DNA of 64,000 nucleotides. Source: Mycetohabitans endofungorum (GTDB lineage: Bacteria > Pseudomonadota > Gammaproteobacteria > Burkholderiales > Burkholderiaceae). Positions 56,181 through 64,000 of the stretch are shown here, piece after piece. Position 1 is the first letter of the stretch. The number at the start of each line of letters is the position of its first letter. The notes under the pieces are model-generated. The model saw only the letters and a list, made by a program, of their open reading frames with translations. It had not been told where the DNA came from and did no database searches. Location of the stretch: the NCBI RefSeq assembly GCF_037477895.1, contig NZ_CP132744.1, positions 2,294,001 to 2,358,000 on the forward strand. The letters run 5' to 3'. The position numbers were made by a program, and so were the translations under genes.

Positions 56181-58214
56181 TTAACCCAGTATCGACTTCA
56201 CGGTGTCGACAACGTTATCGATCGTGAAGCCAAAATGCTTGAACAACACGCCGGCGGGCGCCGATTCGCCGAATGTGTCGATCCCAACCACGCCGCCGTC
56301 GATTCCCACATATTTATGCCAGAACGCCGTGACGCCGGCCTCGATCGCCACCCGCGCCACGCCGCGTGGCAGGACGCGCTCGCGCCATTCGGCATCCTGC
56401 CGATCGAACACCGTGGTCGAGGGCATCGATACGACACGGGCGCCGATGCCCACACGCGCAAGCGGCTCGACAGCGTTCAGCGCAAGCTCGACCTCGGAAC
56501 CCGTCGCGACCAGGATCACCTTGCGAGCCGGGATATCGTCATTCCAGTCGCGCAGCACGTACCCGCCCCGGGCGACCGCCGCAATCTGCGCGTCGGTCCG
56601 CGCACAGAACGCCAGATTTTGCCGGCTAAAGATCAACGACGATGGACCATGGCGCTCGACCGCCTGCGTCCAGGCCACCGCGGTCTCGACCGTGTCGGCC
56701 GGGCGCCACACGTCCATGTTCGGAATCAGGCGCAGGCTCGACACGTGCTCGATCGACTGGTGCGTCGGGCCATCCTCGCCGAGCCCGATCGAGTCGTGCG
56801 TGAACACGAAGATCGAGCGGGTCTTCATCAGTGCGGCCATCCGCAATGCGTTGCGGCTGTAATCCGAGAAGGTCAGGAACGTGCCGCCGAACGGCAAGTA
56901 GCCACCGTGCAGCGCAATGCCGTTGAGCGCCGCGCTCATGCCGAATTCACGCACACCGTAGTTGACGTGATTGCCCCATTGCAACACCTGCGTGCCGCTT
57001 TCACGGCCAGCGCGTACCGGCTTGCTGGCCTTCCAGTTGGTCAAGTTCGAGCCGGTGAGATCGGCCGAACCGCCCAGCAGTTCCGGCAACGCCGCAGCCA
57101 GCGCCTCGATCGCCTGCTGCGACGCTTTACGGGTCGCGACCGTCTCAGCACGCTCGTTGGCGGCGGCGATCAGCCGCCGCGCGGCATCGGCCCAATGCGC
57201 CGGCAGCCGGCCGGCGACGCGGCGCTCGAACTCGGCCGCCTGCTGCGGATACTTCGCGCGATAGGCGGCAAAGGCCTCATTCCACTCGCACTCGGCCTGG
57301 GCGCCCGTCTCCTTCGCGTCCCACAGCGTATAGACGTGCTGCGGGATCACGAAAGGTTCGGCGCCCCAGCCAATCGCCGCGCGCGTCGCGGCAATCTCCG
57401 TCGCGCCCAGCGGTGCGCCGTGCACGTCGTGGCCGCCGGCCTTGTTCGGCGCCCCCTTGCCGATGACGGTACGGCAGCAAATTAGCGTCGGCTTGTCCGA
57501 CTGCTTTGCGGCGCAAATGGCCGCGTCCACTGCATCCACATCGTGACCATCGACCGCGCGGATCACGTTCCAGCCATAAGCCTCAAAACGCTTCGGCGTA
57601 TCGTCGGCGAACCAGTGCCCGACATCCCCGTCAATCGAAATGCCGTTGTCGTCATACAGTACGATCAGCTTCGACAATCCCAGCGTGCCCGCCAGCGAAC
57701 AAGCCTCGTGCGACACGCCTTCCATCAGGCAGCCATCGCCGACGAACACGTACGTGTAATGATCGACGATCTTCGCGTCAGGCTGGTTAAATTCGGCCGC
57801 CAGCAGCGCTTCGGCCAGCGCCATGCCCACCGCGTTGGCTAATCCCTGACCCAACGGCCCAGTGGTCGTCTCGACACCCGGTGTGATTCCGACCTCTGGA
57901 TGGCCAGGTGTCCTCGAATGCAATTGGCGGAAACGCTTCAACTCGTCCATTGGCAAGTCATAGCCGCTCAGGTGCAGCAGCGCGTACAGCAGCATCGACC
58001 CATGCCCATTGGACAGTACGAAGCGATCCCGGTCCGCCCAATGTGGATTAGCCGGATTGTGCCGCAGATGACGTTGCCACAGCGCCACGGCGATTTCCGC
58101 CATGCCCATCGGCATCCCCGGATGGCCGGAATTGGCTTGCTGAACGGCGTCCATGGCCAACGCACGGATTGCGTTGGCCATCATGGTGGTCTGGGTGTCG
58201 GGCGGGGTTGTCAT
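56181..58214 (-). CDS. tkt: Transketolase
   Basis: 677 residues from ATG 58214 ([20 protein letters not shown]). Thiamine-diphosphate motif [20 protein letters not shown] with [18 protein letters not shown]; substrate motifs [16 protein letters not shown] and [18 protein letters not shown]-terminal [19 protein letters not shown]. It links the pentose-phosphate pathway with glycolysis next to gapA. The upstream frame from 58298 is unconserved. Confidence 0.97.
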   Translation of the reverse strand: MTTPPDTQTTMMANAIRALAMDAVQQANSGHPGMPMGMAEIAVALWQRHLRHNPANPHWADRDRFVLSNGHGSMLLYALLHLSGYDLPMDELKRFRQLHSRTPGHPEVGITPGVETTTGPLGQGLANAVGMALAEALLAAEFNQPDAKIVDHYTYVFVGDGCLMEGVSHEACSLAGTLGLSKLIVLYDDNGISIDGDVGHWFADDTPKRFEAYGWNVIRAVDGHDVDAVDAAICAAKQSDKPTLICCRTVIGKGAPNKAGGHDVHGAPLGATEIAATRAAIGWGAEPFVIPQHVYTLWDAKETGAQAECEWNEAFAAYRAKYPQQAAEFERRVAGRLPAHWADAARRLIAAANERAETVATRKASQQAIEALAAALPELLGGSADLTGSNLTNWKASKPVRAGRESGTQVLQWGNHVNYGVREFGMSAALNGIALHGGYLPFGGTFLTFSDYSRNALRMAALMKTRSIFVFTHDSIGLGEDGPTHQSIEHVSSLRLIPNMDVWRPADTVETAVAWTQAVERHGPSSLIFSRQNLAFCARTDAQIAAVARGGYVLRDWNDDIPARKVILVATGSEVELALNAVEPLARVGIGARVVSMPSTTVFDRQDAEWRERVLPRGVARVAIEAGVTAFWHKYVGIDGGVVGIDTFGESAPAGVLFKHFGFTIDNVVDTVKSILG

Positions 58215-58534
58215 GTCGGGTCCGGACTCAGGAAAAGCAGGGCCGCGCGCGTCGCGAGTCGCGGCCGCGCCGGCGCAATGGGAATCGCATGCGGGCACAC
58301 CCGCGCGCGAAGCGTCGCAAAGATTATTATTCTAACAGACAGGCCTGCCGCTGCTTGGCGATGTTGCGCCGTGCCACGGGCGATCGCACAGGGATCGCAA
58401 ACTGCCTGGCCACACCGCCACAGCGATGCCATGCCACCGTTGAGGGACTTTGCCAATTGGAACCGGAACCGCCATCATCGCGCACGCCGCCGCCCGCCGT
58501 GCAACCCGCCGACCCCCTTCACAACGCCGACCCC

Positions 58535-59452
58535 ATGCACAACGCCGCCCCCACGCACGACATCGACCGCCCGGACAACGCCGACCGCCCGGACGCGCAC
58601 GGCAACTCACTGACGTTGCGCCCGTGCGCGCATTATGCGTACACGTTCACCGGCGCGCGGCGGCTACAAACGATCGATTCGGCGTACCAGCATATCGAGG
58701 TCTGGGAGACGCCGCTGCTCGGCAAGCTATTCGTGCTCGACAACCGCCCGATGACGTCCGAGCGCGACGAATATCTCTATCACGAAAGCATGGTGCACCC
58801 TGGCGCGCTAGCGCGGGAGCGGCCTGCGCGGCGCGTGCTGGTTCTCGGCGGCGGCGATGGCGGCGCGGCGCGGCAGTGGCTCAAGTACAAGGCACTGGAG
58901 CACATCGTCATCGCGGAGCTTGATCCTGCGGTCGTGGCGATGGCGCGACGCCACCTACAGCGCGTGCACCGTGGCGCGCTCGACGATCCGCGCGTGCAGA
59001 TTGTCACGGGTGACGCGTTGCACTTCGTGCAGCACACGCAGGAGCGCTTCGACGCAGTCGTGTTCGACTTGACGCCGCCCGATTCGCCGGCTTCGACGCT
59101 GTACACGCCCAGTTTTTACGCATTGCTGCGCACACGCATGGTGGACGATGCGGTGCTGTCGATCCATCTCGGCTCGCCGCTGTTCCAGCCCGACCAGGTC
59201 GCGGCACTACTCGGCACTCTGCGCGCCGCATTTGGCCATGTCGCGCTCATGCAGACGTATGTGCCACTATACGGCTCGCTGTGGCAAATGGCCGTGGTCA
59301 GCGACACGTTCGATGCCGGACAACTGCCCGCGCAACGGGCGGCCGAGCGCGCGGCGCAATGGGGATTGTCCGGCCTCGAACACTACGACCCGTCCCGCCA
59401 CGATGCTTTTTTCATCGAACGGATACCGGATCGCGGTACGGTGCTGAAGTGA
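58535..59452 (+). CDS. Spermidine synthase-like aminopropyltransferase (short soluble type)
   Basis: At least 305 residues from ATG 58535. Conserved region starts around LTLRPCAHYAYTFTGARRLQ; RVLVLGGGDGGAARQWLKY is the SAM-family nucleotide motif, followed by AELDPAVVAMARRHL and the acidic VVFDLTPPDSPASTLYTPSF, as in aminopropyltransferases of the SpeE family. It transfers an aminopropyl group from decarboxylated SAM to a diamine; polyamine specificity is unproven. The N-terminus up to LTLRP is variable and rich in repeated HNADP/DNADRPD. An ATG at 58361 would add 58 more residues. It is divergent from tkt. Confidence 0.75.
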   Translation: MHNAAPTHDIDRPDNADRPDAHGNSLTLRPCAHYAYTFTGARRLQTIDSAYQHIEVWETPLLGKLFVLDNRPMTSERDEYLYHESMVHPGALARERPARRVLVLGGGDGGAARQWLKYKALEHIVIAELDPAVVAMARRHLQRVHRGALDDPRVQIVTGDALHFVQHTQERFDAVVFDLTPPDSPASTLYTPSFYALLRTRMVDDAVLSIHLGSPLFQPDQVAALLGTLRAAFGHVALMQTYVPLYGSLWQMAVVSDTFDAGQLPAQRAAERAAQWGLSGLEHYDPSRHDAFFIERIPDRGTVLK

Positions 59453-59581
59453 TGCCGCGCCGCAACGCACCGCCGGACGGCGGCTCGCTTGCGCCACTGT
59501 GGTTCTTACGCCACTGTGGTTATGACACAATCCGGCCGATGCGCACGCTCGCGTCACACGCCACACCCTGCCCTCTCGACA

Positions 59582-60337
59582 ATGACCACGCTATCGTCAC
59601 CTCGCTTTTTTGTCCCCATGCCGCTGCACAGCGGCCACAGCACGCTGCTGCCGGACGATGTCGTGCGTCATATGCACGTGCTGCGGCTGCAGGCCGGTGA
59701 CAAGGCGATCCTGTTCAACGGCGAAGGCGGCCAGTTCGAGGCCGAATTGCTACAGTTGGATAAGCGTTCAGCGACGGTGCAAGTCGGCCGCTTCGACGCG
59801 CGGGAGGTCGAGCCGCCTTATCGCGTCGTGTTAGCGCAAGGCATCGCCGGGGGTGACAAAATGGACTGGCTGCTGGAGAAAGCCGTCGAACTGGGCGTGG
59901 CTGGCGTAATACCACTGATGACCGGGCGCAGCGTCGTACGGCTGACCGGCGAGCGCGCCGCTCGACGCCACGCGCACTGGCAGGCGCTGGTGCGAGCCGC
60001 ATGCGAGCAATGCGGGCGTAATCGGCTGCCCGACGTTGCGCCGCTCACCGACGTCATGACATGGCTCGAGTCCTGCGCGGCCCCGCCTCGCGACAATGCA
60101 CTGCGTCTGTTACTGTCACCGCGCGCCGAGCGGCCGTTCGCGACACTGCCCAGCACCGCGCCTGCTGCGCCGGTCATCGTGATGATCGGGCCGGAAGGCG
60201 GGTTGTCGGCCACCGAGGAGGCAGCCGTGATATCTCACGGCTTCATGCCGCTTGGCCTAGGCCCACGTGTGCTGCGCACCGAGACGGCCGGCATCGCGGT
60301 GCTCGCCGCGCTGGCGGCGCGCTGGGGCGGGTGGTGA
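59582..60337 (+). CDS. rsmE: 16S rRNA (uracil1498-N3)-methyltransferase
   Basis: 251 residues from ATG 59582. SPOUT-class motifs: GGDKMDWLLEKAVELGVAGV, the conserved GPEGGLSATEEAAV and LGPRVLRTETAGIAVLAAL. The N-terminal PUA-like domain (RHMHVLRLQAGDKAILFNGE) precedes. It methylates U1498 of 16S rRNA in the 30S subunit. It follows the aminopropyltransferase gene by 129 bp and is convergent with the barstar gene. Confidence 0.96.
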   Translation: MTTLSSPRFFVPMPLHSGHSTLLPDDVVRHMHVLRLQAGDKAILFNGEGGQFEAELLQLDKRSATVQVGRFDAREVEPPYRVVLAQGIAGGDKMDWLLEKAVELGVAGVIPLMTGRSVVRLTGERAARRHAHWQALVRAACEQCGRNRLPDVAPLTDVMTWLESCAAPPRDNALRLLLSPRAERPFATLPSTAPAAPVIVMIGPEGGLSATEEAAVISHGFMPLGLGPRVLRTETAGIAVLAALAARWGGW

Positions 60338-60385
60338 GAAGCCGGCATGGGCTGCCCACGTCACACGCGGGCGAGCCGAACTACG

Positions 60386-60946
60386 TCAAGCAAACGAATA
60401 GAACACGCGGAAGTTCACCTTCCGCTCGGCCCAGAATTCGGCCGCCTCGCGGAACACATCGAGCAGTGTCTCCCGCGCCTCCTTGTCGAACTTTTGCGTC
60501 GCGGGCAACCCCTCGAGCACGATCACGAAGCCAGGTTGCGCTCCCGCCTTGTGCACAGCGTCGGTCAAGCAGTCGTACAGCGCATCGTAGTTCTTACCAA
60601 AGTGCTTCGGGAAAAGAAATGACGTCGAGATCGTCTCGAGCACTTCCGCCTTCGTCTGCGCGGCTGCGCAATATGCATACAGGAAATGGTGGCCCAGCCG
60701 GGCCGCCTCGTCGGCCAACTCCGGCACGCGGAACGCACGGATCGATTGCACGATGTTCGAGCGCACCGTCTTGAAAAGGCTCATGTTTCCCTCATTGAAC
60801 AGCAGCGCGTCGATACGGCGCTGCTCGCGTTCGGCGTCCTGCTGGCGCAGCACGCGCTGAAATAACCTGCTGTCGTTCAGCGCGAAGATATCGCTCGCGA
60901 CCCCGGTGCCTTGCGAATAAGTGTTGTCGCTCATAACCGTCGTCAT
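60386..60946 (-). CDS. Barstar-family ribonuclease inhibitor
   Basis: 186 residues. The C-terminal about 90 residues are a barstar domain: TKAEVLETISTSFLFPKHFG, KNYDALYDCLTDAVHKAGAQ, GFVIVLEGL, with the acidic face (D and E residues of the KNYDALYDCL helix) that plugs a barnase active site. The N-terminal 90 residues, DSRLFQRVLRQQDAER and RVPELADEAARLGHHFLYAY, are not part of canonical barstar and I do not recognise them. Its ATGA start overlaps the stop of the upstream RNase pseudogene, so it was translationally coupled to a toxin that is now broken. Start 60946 is fixed by that overlap; ATG 60934 is a second option. Confidence 0.88.
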   Translation of the reverse strand: MTTVMSDNTYSQGTGVASDIFALNDSRLFQRVLRQQDAEREQRRIDALLFNEGNMSLFKTVRSNIVQSIRAFRVPELADEAARLGHHFLYAYCAAAQTKAEVLETISTSFLFPKHFGKNYDALYDCLTDAVHKAGAQPGFVIVLEGLPATQKFDKEARETLLDVFREAAEFWAERKVNFRVFYSFA

Positions 60947-61396
60947 CCCACAATTCGTTTGAAAAACGCGTAATGGTCGCCGATGTCATAGCATTCACCG
61001 GTATAACGCGGCACTCCCCTGCAGACGATTCTGCGTACTCCGCGATAGCGCGCGCGGCGTCTTCACCGTGTACTCATGCTAATAGTCACGGGACCGCACC
61101 GACAGGTGTCGCTCGAAATTACCGAACACCTCGCCATCCTTCGGATAAGGGAACGGGCCACCGGCCTAGATCGATTTGAACGTGAACTGCGCTTCACCGG
61201 GTAGACCGGTAATTAACACCTCGCCGAGCGCGGCGCCAAGGGGCGCGTCCAACGGCAGCGAGTATCGCGCCCACGCGGTGGAAACCAACCCAGGCACGCT
61301 GGTGGCGGACACGTTCACCGCAAGCACGCCGTAACGGAGCCACTTGCCGATCAGGTATCTCGTTTCGCGAAGAGGACGCGTATACGACCATTAAAA
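60943..61396 (-). pseudogene. Secreted barnase-type (N1/T1) ribonuclease, inactivated
   Basis: Minus strand, immediately upstream of the barstar gene. A signal-peptide-like KWLRYGVLAVNVSATSVPGL leads to LPGEAQFTFKSI, a TAG stop, then AGGPFPYPKDGEVFGNFERH, LSVRSRDY, a second TAG, HEYTVKTPRA, a frameshift near 61050, and RGVRRIVC, GDHYAFFKRIVG, stop TGA at 60943-60945 overlapping the barstar ATG. The pattern GGPFPY, FGNFE, Y-HEYTV, RGxRRIVC, DHYAxFxRI is that of barnase-family RNases; catalytic Glu (HEYTV), Arg (RRIVC) and His (DHY) are identifiable. Two nonsense codons plus a frameshift make it a pseudogene. The 5' limit is approximate. Confidence 0.85.
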
Positions 61397-61593
61397 ACAT
61401 AAGGTTATCCCGAATCGCCTTAATAATCAATGGTGTTAGACGATTACAAGGTTAATTTTCATGACCGGCACACAGGGTTGGAGTCTAAACTTGCCAAAGT
61501 GTCTAAGAAGCAATCCAGGTTTGGATGGTCGCTGCGGTCATCGAAAATTCGCTTGCGTCCGGAACATCTCCTTCATACCATCCGAATACGGGA

Positions 61594-61609
61594 GCGCAAA
61601 CGTTTGCGC
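61594..61609. promoter_or_regulatory. Perfect 16-bp palindrome of LacI/PurR operator type
   Basis: GCGCAAACGTTTGCGC is a perfect palindrome centred on CG. It matches the shape of LacI/GalR-family operators (compare the PurR box CGCAAACGTTTTCG). No intact gene stands beside it in the expected place, so it may be a relic, or it may serve a transcript on either strand. Confidence 0.45.
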
Positions 61610-61683
61610 CAACGCGTAACGGCGCGCTCCGGCCCTCGATGTCGCGGCCGGCAGGTCGAGTTGGAACGGTGGAGAGTTTTGGT

Positions 61684-61775
61684 GCTGCGCGCAAATGTCG
61701 CGCAGCATTGTCGAGCAGTCCGGCGGTTGCCCCCAGCCGCCGCTTGTGTGCCTCACTCGTGAGGCACGCTTTTTT
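61684..61775 (+). ncRNA. Candidate structured RNA ending in an orphan terminator
   Basis: Three hairpins in a row on the plus strand: GCTGCGCG/CGCGCAGC (61684-61691, 61699-61706), CGGCGG/CCGCCG (61721-61726, 61737-61742) and GTGCCTCA/TGAGGCAC (61748-61755, 61760-61767), the last followed by TTTTTT (61770-61775). No plus-strand protein gene precedes this terminator; the nearest is rsmE, 1.3 kb upstream. It could be a small RNA, or the leftover 3' end of a lost gene. The rest of 61397-61856 shows no recognisable coding sequence. Confidence 0.35.
61748..61775 (+). terminator. Rho-independent terminator without an upstream gene
   Basis: GTGCCTCA, loop CTCG, TGAGGCAC, then GC and six T. The T-run is on the plus strand only, so it serves a plus-strand transcript, although maeB lies on the minus strand. 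Confidence 0.75.
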
Positions 61776-61856
61776 GTGCATCCAGATTCGAGGCGTGCGC
61801 CTCATGCGGCACACACCGTGCCGTGGTGGCAGAGCTGTTGCCTGCCACCCGGGGGC

Positions 61857-64000
61857 TCATCGCCCGCCCGACTCCTTGGTACCCGCGGCCACATCGGCCA
61901 CCAGCAGCGCAGTCATGTTCACGATGCGTCGCACGGTCGCGGACTCGGTCAGCACATGCACGGGCTTTGCCGCGCCCAGCAGAATCGGCCCGATCGCGAT
62001 GTTGTTGCCCGCCGCGGTCTTGAGCAGGTTGTATGAAATATTGGCTGCATCGACGTTGGGCAGGACCAACAGGTTTGCGTCACCCTCGAGCGTCGCCTCC
62101 GGCAGCACGAACTTGCGCAGGTTCGCGTCGAGCGCGACATCGCCATGCATTTCACCGTCGATCTGCAGTTGCGGGGCGCGCTGCTGCAGCAACGCGAGCG
62201 TGTCGCGCATCTTCTTGGCGCTGGGCGCGTTACTCGAACCGAAATTGGAGTGGGACAGCAGGGCAATCTTCGGTTCGATGCCGAAACGACGCACCTCGTC
62301 CGCGGCCATCAACGTGATCTCGACCAGTTCCTCCGGTGTCGGGTCGACGTTCACATGCGTGTCGACTAGGAAGATCTGCCGGTTCGGCAACACCAGGCAG
62401 TTCATCGCCGCGTAAACCGAGCAGCCGGCGCGCTTGCCGATGACCTGGTCGATGAAGTGCAAGTGCCGGTGCGTGGTCGAAATCGTACCGCAGATCATCC
62501 CGTCGGCTTCGCCCTTGAGCACCAGCATTGAGCCGATCAGCGTGGTGCGCCGCCGCATTTCGACTTTCGCCAGCTGCTGCGTAATGCCTTTACGCGCCAT
62601 CATCTTGAAGTACGTCTGCCAGAAATCGCGGTAGCGCTCGTCGTAGTCGGTATTGACGATCGTAAAATCCTGTCCTGCCACAAGGCGCAGCCCGTAGCGC
62701 GCGATGCGCTGCTCGATCACCGCCGGTCGTCCGATCAGGATGGGCTTGGCCAGTCGCTCGTCGACCACAATCTGTACCGCGCGCAGAATGCGCTCCTCCT
62801 CGCCCTCGGCGAACACGATGCGCTTCTTGTCCGCGTCAATGCTGCGCGCGATTTGGAAGACCGGCTTCATCGTCGTGCCGCTGTGATACACGAATTGCTG
62901 CAGATGCTGCCTGTAAGCGTCCATATCCTCGATCGGCCGCGTTGCGACGCCACAATCCATTGCAGCCTGCGCGACCGCCGGCGCGACTTTCACGATCAAC
63001 CGCGGATCGAACGGTTTCGGAATCAGGTACTCGGGACCGAACGTCAAATCTTGGATCCCGTACGCCGTCGCCACGATGTCGCTTTGTTCCTGGCGCGCCA
63101 GTTCGGCGATTGCGTTGACCGCGGCGATTTCCATCTCCTTGGTGATCGTCGTCGCGCCGGCATCGAGCGCGCCGCGAAAAATGAACGGGAAACACAGGAC
63201 GTTATTGACCTGGTTCGGATAATCGGTGCGGCCAGTCGCCAGGATTGCGTCGGGACGCACCTCGAGCGCGACCTCCGGCAGGATTTCGGGCGTCGGGTTG
63301 GCCAGCGCCAGGATCAGCGGCCGGGCCGCCATCTGTTTGACCATGTCCGGCTTGAGCACGCCGCCGGCGGACAAACCGAGGAACACGTCCGCGCCACCGA
63401 TCACATCGGACAGCGTGCGCGCGTCGGTGACCTGCGCGAACAGCGCCTTGTCCGGATCCATCAGCTCCGTGCGGCCCTCGTAGACGACGCCGGCCAGGTC
63501 TGTGACAAATACGTTCTTGCGCTTCAGCCCCATGTCGAGCAGCAGGTTCAGGCATGCCAGTGCCGCGGCACCCGCGCCGCTGGCTACCACCTTCACCTCG
63601 CCGAGCGACTTGCCGACGACCTTCAGCCCGTTGGTCACCGCCGCGGCCACCACGATCGCCGTGCCATGCTGGTCGTCGTGGAATACTGGGATCTTCATCC
63701 GCTTGCGGCACTCACGCTCGACCGTGAAGCAATCCGGCGCCTTAATGTCCTCCAGGTTAATCCCCCCGAAGGTCGGCTCCAGCGCGGCGATCACCTCGAT
63801 CAGCTTTTGCGGGTCCTTTTCATTTAGTTCGATGTCGAACACGTCGATGCCGGCAAACTTCTTAAACAGCACGGCCTTGCCTTCCATGACCGGCTTGGCC
63901 GCAAGCGGGCCGATATCGCCCAAGCCCAGCACGGCCGTGCCGTTCGACACCACGCCCACCAAATTGCTGCGTGCGGTGAAGCGCGCTGCGTTGAGCGGAT
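61857..64000 (-). CDS. maeB: NADP-dependent malic enzyme with phosphotransacetylase-like domain (5'-truncated)
   Basis: Oxidative decarboxylation of malate to pyruvate; the C-terminal PTA-like domain is thought to bind acetyl-CoA as a regulator. The minus strand is open from the window edge (PLNAARFTARSNLVGVVSNG) to the stop at 61857, over 710 codons; about the first 50 residues with YTPGV are outside. NAD domain motifs: GLGDIGPLAAKPVMEGKAVL, FHDDQHGTAIVVAAAV and VVASGAGAAALACLNLL. The PTA half begins near FQIARSIDADKKRIVFAEGE and ends with the NNIAIGPILLGAAKPVHVLT region. The barnase/barstar pair lies downstream. Confidence 0.96.
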   Translation of the reverse strand, partial: PLNAARFTARSNLVGVVSNGTAVLGLGDIGPLAAKPVMEGKAVLFKKFAGIDVFDIELNEKDPQKLIEVIAALEPTFGGINLEDIKAPDCFTVERECRKRMKIPVFHDDQHGTAIVVAAAVTNGLKVVGKSLGEVKVVASGAGAAALACLNLLLDMGLKRKNVFVTDLAGVVYEGRTELMDPDKALFAQVTDARTLSDVIGGADVFLGLSAGGVLKPDMVKQMAARPLILALANPTPEILPEVALEVRPDAILATGRTDYPNQVNNVLCFPFIFRGALDAGATTITKEMEIAAVNAIAELARQEQSDIVATAYGIQDLTFGPEYLIPKPFDPRLIVKVAPAVAQAAMDCGVATRPIEDMDAYRQHLQQFVYHSGTTMKPVFQIARSIDADKKRIVFAEGEEERILRAVQIVVDERLAKPILIGRPAVIEQRIARYGLRLVAGQDFTIVNTDYDERYRDFWQTYFKMMARKGITQQLAKVEMRRRTTLIGSMLVLKGEADGMICGTISTTHRHLHFIDQVIGKRAGCSVYAAMNCLVLPNRQIFLVDTHVNVDPTPEELVEITLMAADEVRRFGIEPKIALLSHSNFGSSNAPSAKKMRDTLALLQQRAPQLQIDGEMHGDVALDANLRKFVLPEATLEGDANLLVLPNVDAANISYNLLKTAAGNNIAIGPILLGAAKPVHVLTESATVRRIVNMTALLVADVAAGTKESGGR

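Noticed and set aside
56145..57485. 446-residue plus-strand frame
   Set aside because: Antisense shadow of transketolase; no homology seen.
62853..63827. 324-residue plus-strand frame
   Set aside because: Antisense shadow of maeB.

Overview
The window is a contiguous piece of a high-GC betaproteobacterial chromosome, almost certainly from the Burkholderiaceae. The gene neighbourhoods are those typical of Burkholderia-type genomes: glnE / yhdP-nit-tldD / aroG / glcDEF-yggS-proC / ubiA / dps-oxyR / recG / queA-tgt / pqiABC / yajC-secDF / mnmA-purB / edd-eda / leuS-lptE-holA-proA / fur-bamE-dapB / gapA-tkt / rsmE / maeB. It has no IS element, prophage, rRNA or tRNA that I can see. Several genes are decaying and several coding and intergenic microsatellites are present, which suggests a host-associated, shrinking genome. 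A Mycetohabitans-like (fungal endosymbiont) member of the family is my best guess, but this is inference.

Layout. 1-2.7 kb: 3'-truncated glnE (minus). 2.8-9.8 kb: yhdP-nit-tldD operon; yhdP carries a striking hexanucleotide repeat insertion. 9.8-11.2 kb: aroG preceded by what looks like a complete transcription attenuator, with a 22-residue leader peptide containing FYFYFFW, mutually exclusive hairpins and a U-tract terminator. 11.4-19 kb: cobalamin adenosyltransferase, then an FAD-linked hydroxyacid oxidase, glcDEF, yggS and proC. 19-24 kb (minus): ubiA, dps, oxyR, recG (with a repeat-rich N-terminus). 24.2-26.5 kb: queA-tgt. 26.5-30.3 kb (minus): a Pqi/MCE lipid transport operon with PqiA split into two genes and a microsatellite-encoded tail on PqiC. 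30.5-33.8 kb: cytochrome b561, two YceI proteins and an MHS-family transporter. 33.9-37.4 kb (minus): secF, secD, yajC. 37.6-43.2 kb: THUMP-type RNA methyltransferase, frameshifted Nudix hydrolase, mnmA, GST (minus), 16-bp minisatellite, purB. 43.3-46.2 kb: Entner-Doudoroff genes eda and edd flanked by remnants of gluconokinase and of a HexR/RpiR-type regulator. 46.2-52.4 kb (minus): hemJ-like, proA, holA, lptE, leuS. 52.5-54.5 kb (minus): exbD remnant, dapB, bamE. 54.6-58.2 kb: fur, then gapA and tkt. 58.5-60.3 kb: spermidine synthase-like gene and rsmE. 60.4-61.4 kb: an intact barstar-family inhibitor with a broken barnase-type RNase directly upstream. 61.9-64 kb: 5'-truncated maeB.

The main biology: central carbon metabolism (edd/eda, gapA, tkt, maeB, glcDEF), envelope biogenesis (YhdP, PqiABC, LptE, BamE, SecDF/YajC), tRNA and rRNA modification (queA, tgt, mnmA, rsmE), and an oxidative-stress and iron layer (oxyR, dps, fur). 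The strongest findings are the aromatic attenuator in front of aroG, the orphaned barstar with a dead RNase, repeat-built insertions in envelope proteins, and at least five eroded genes in 64 kb.
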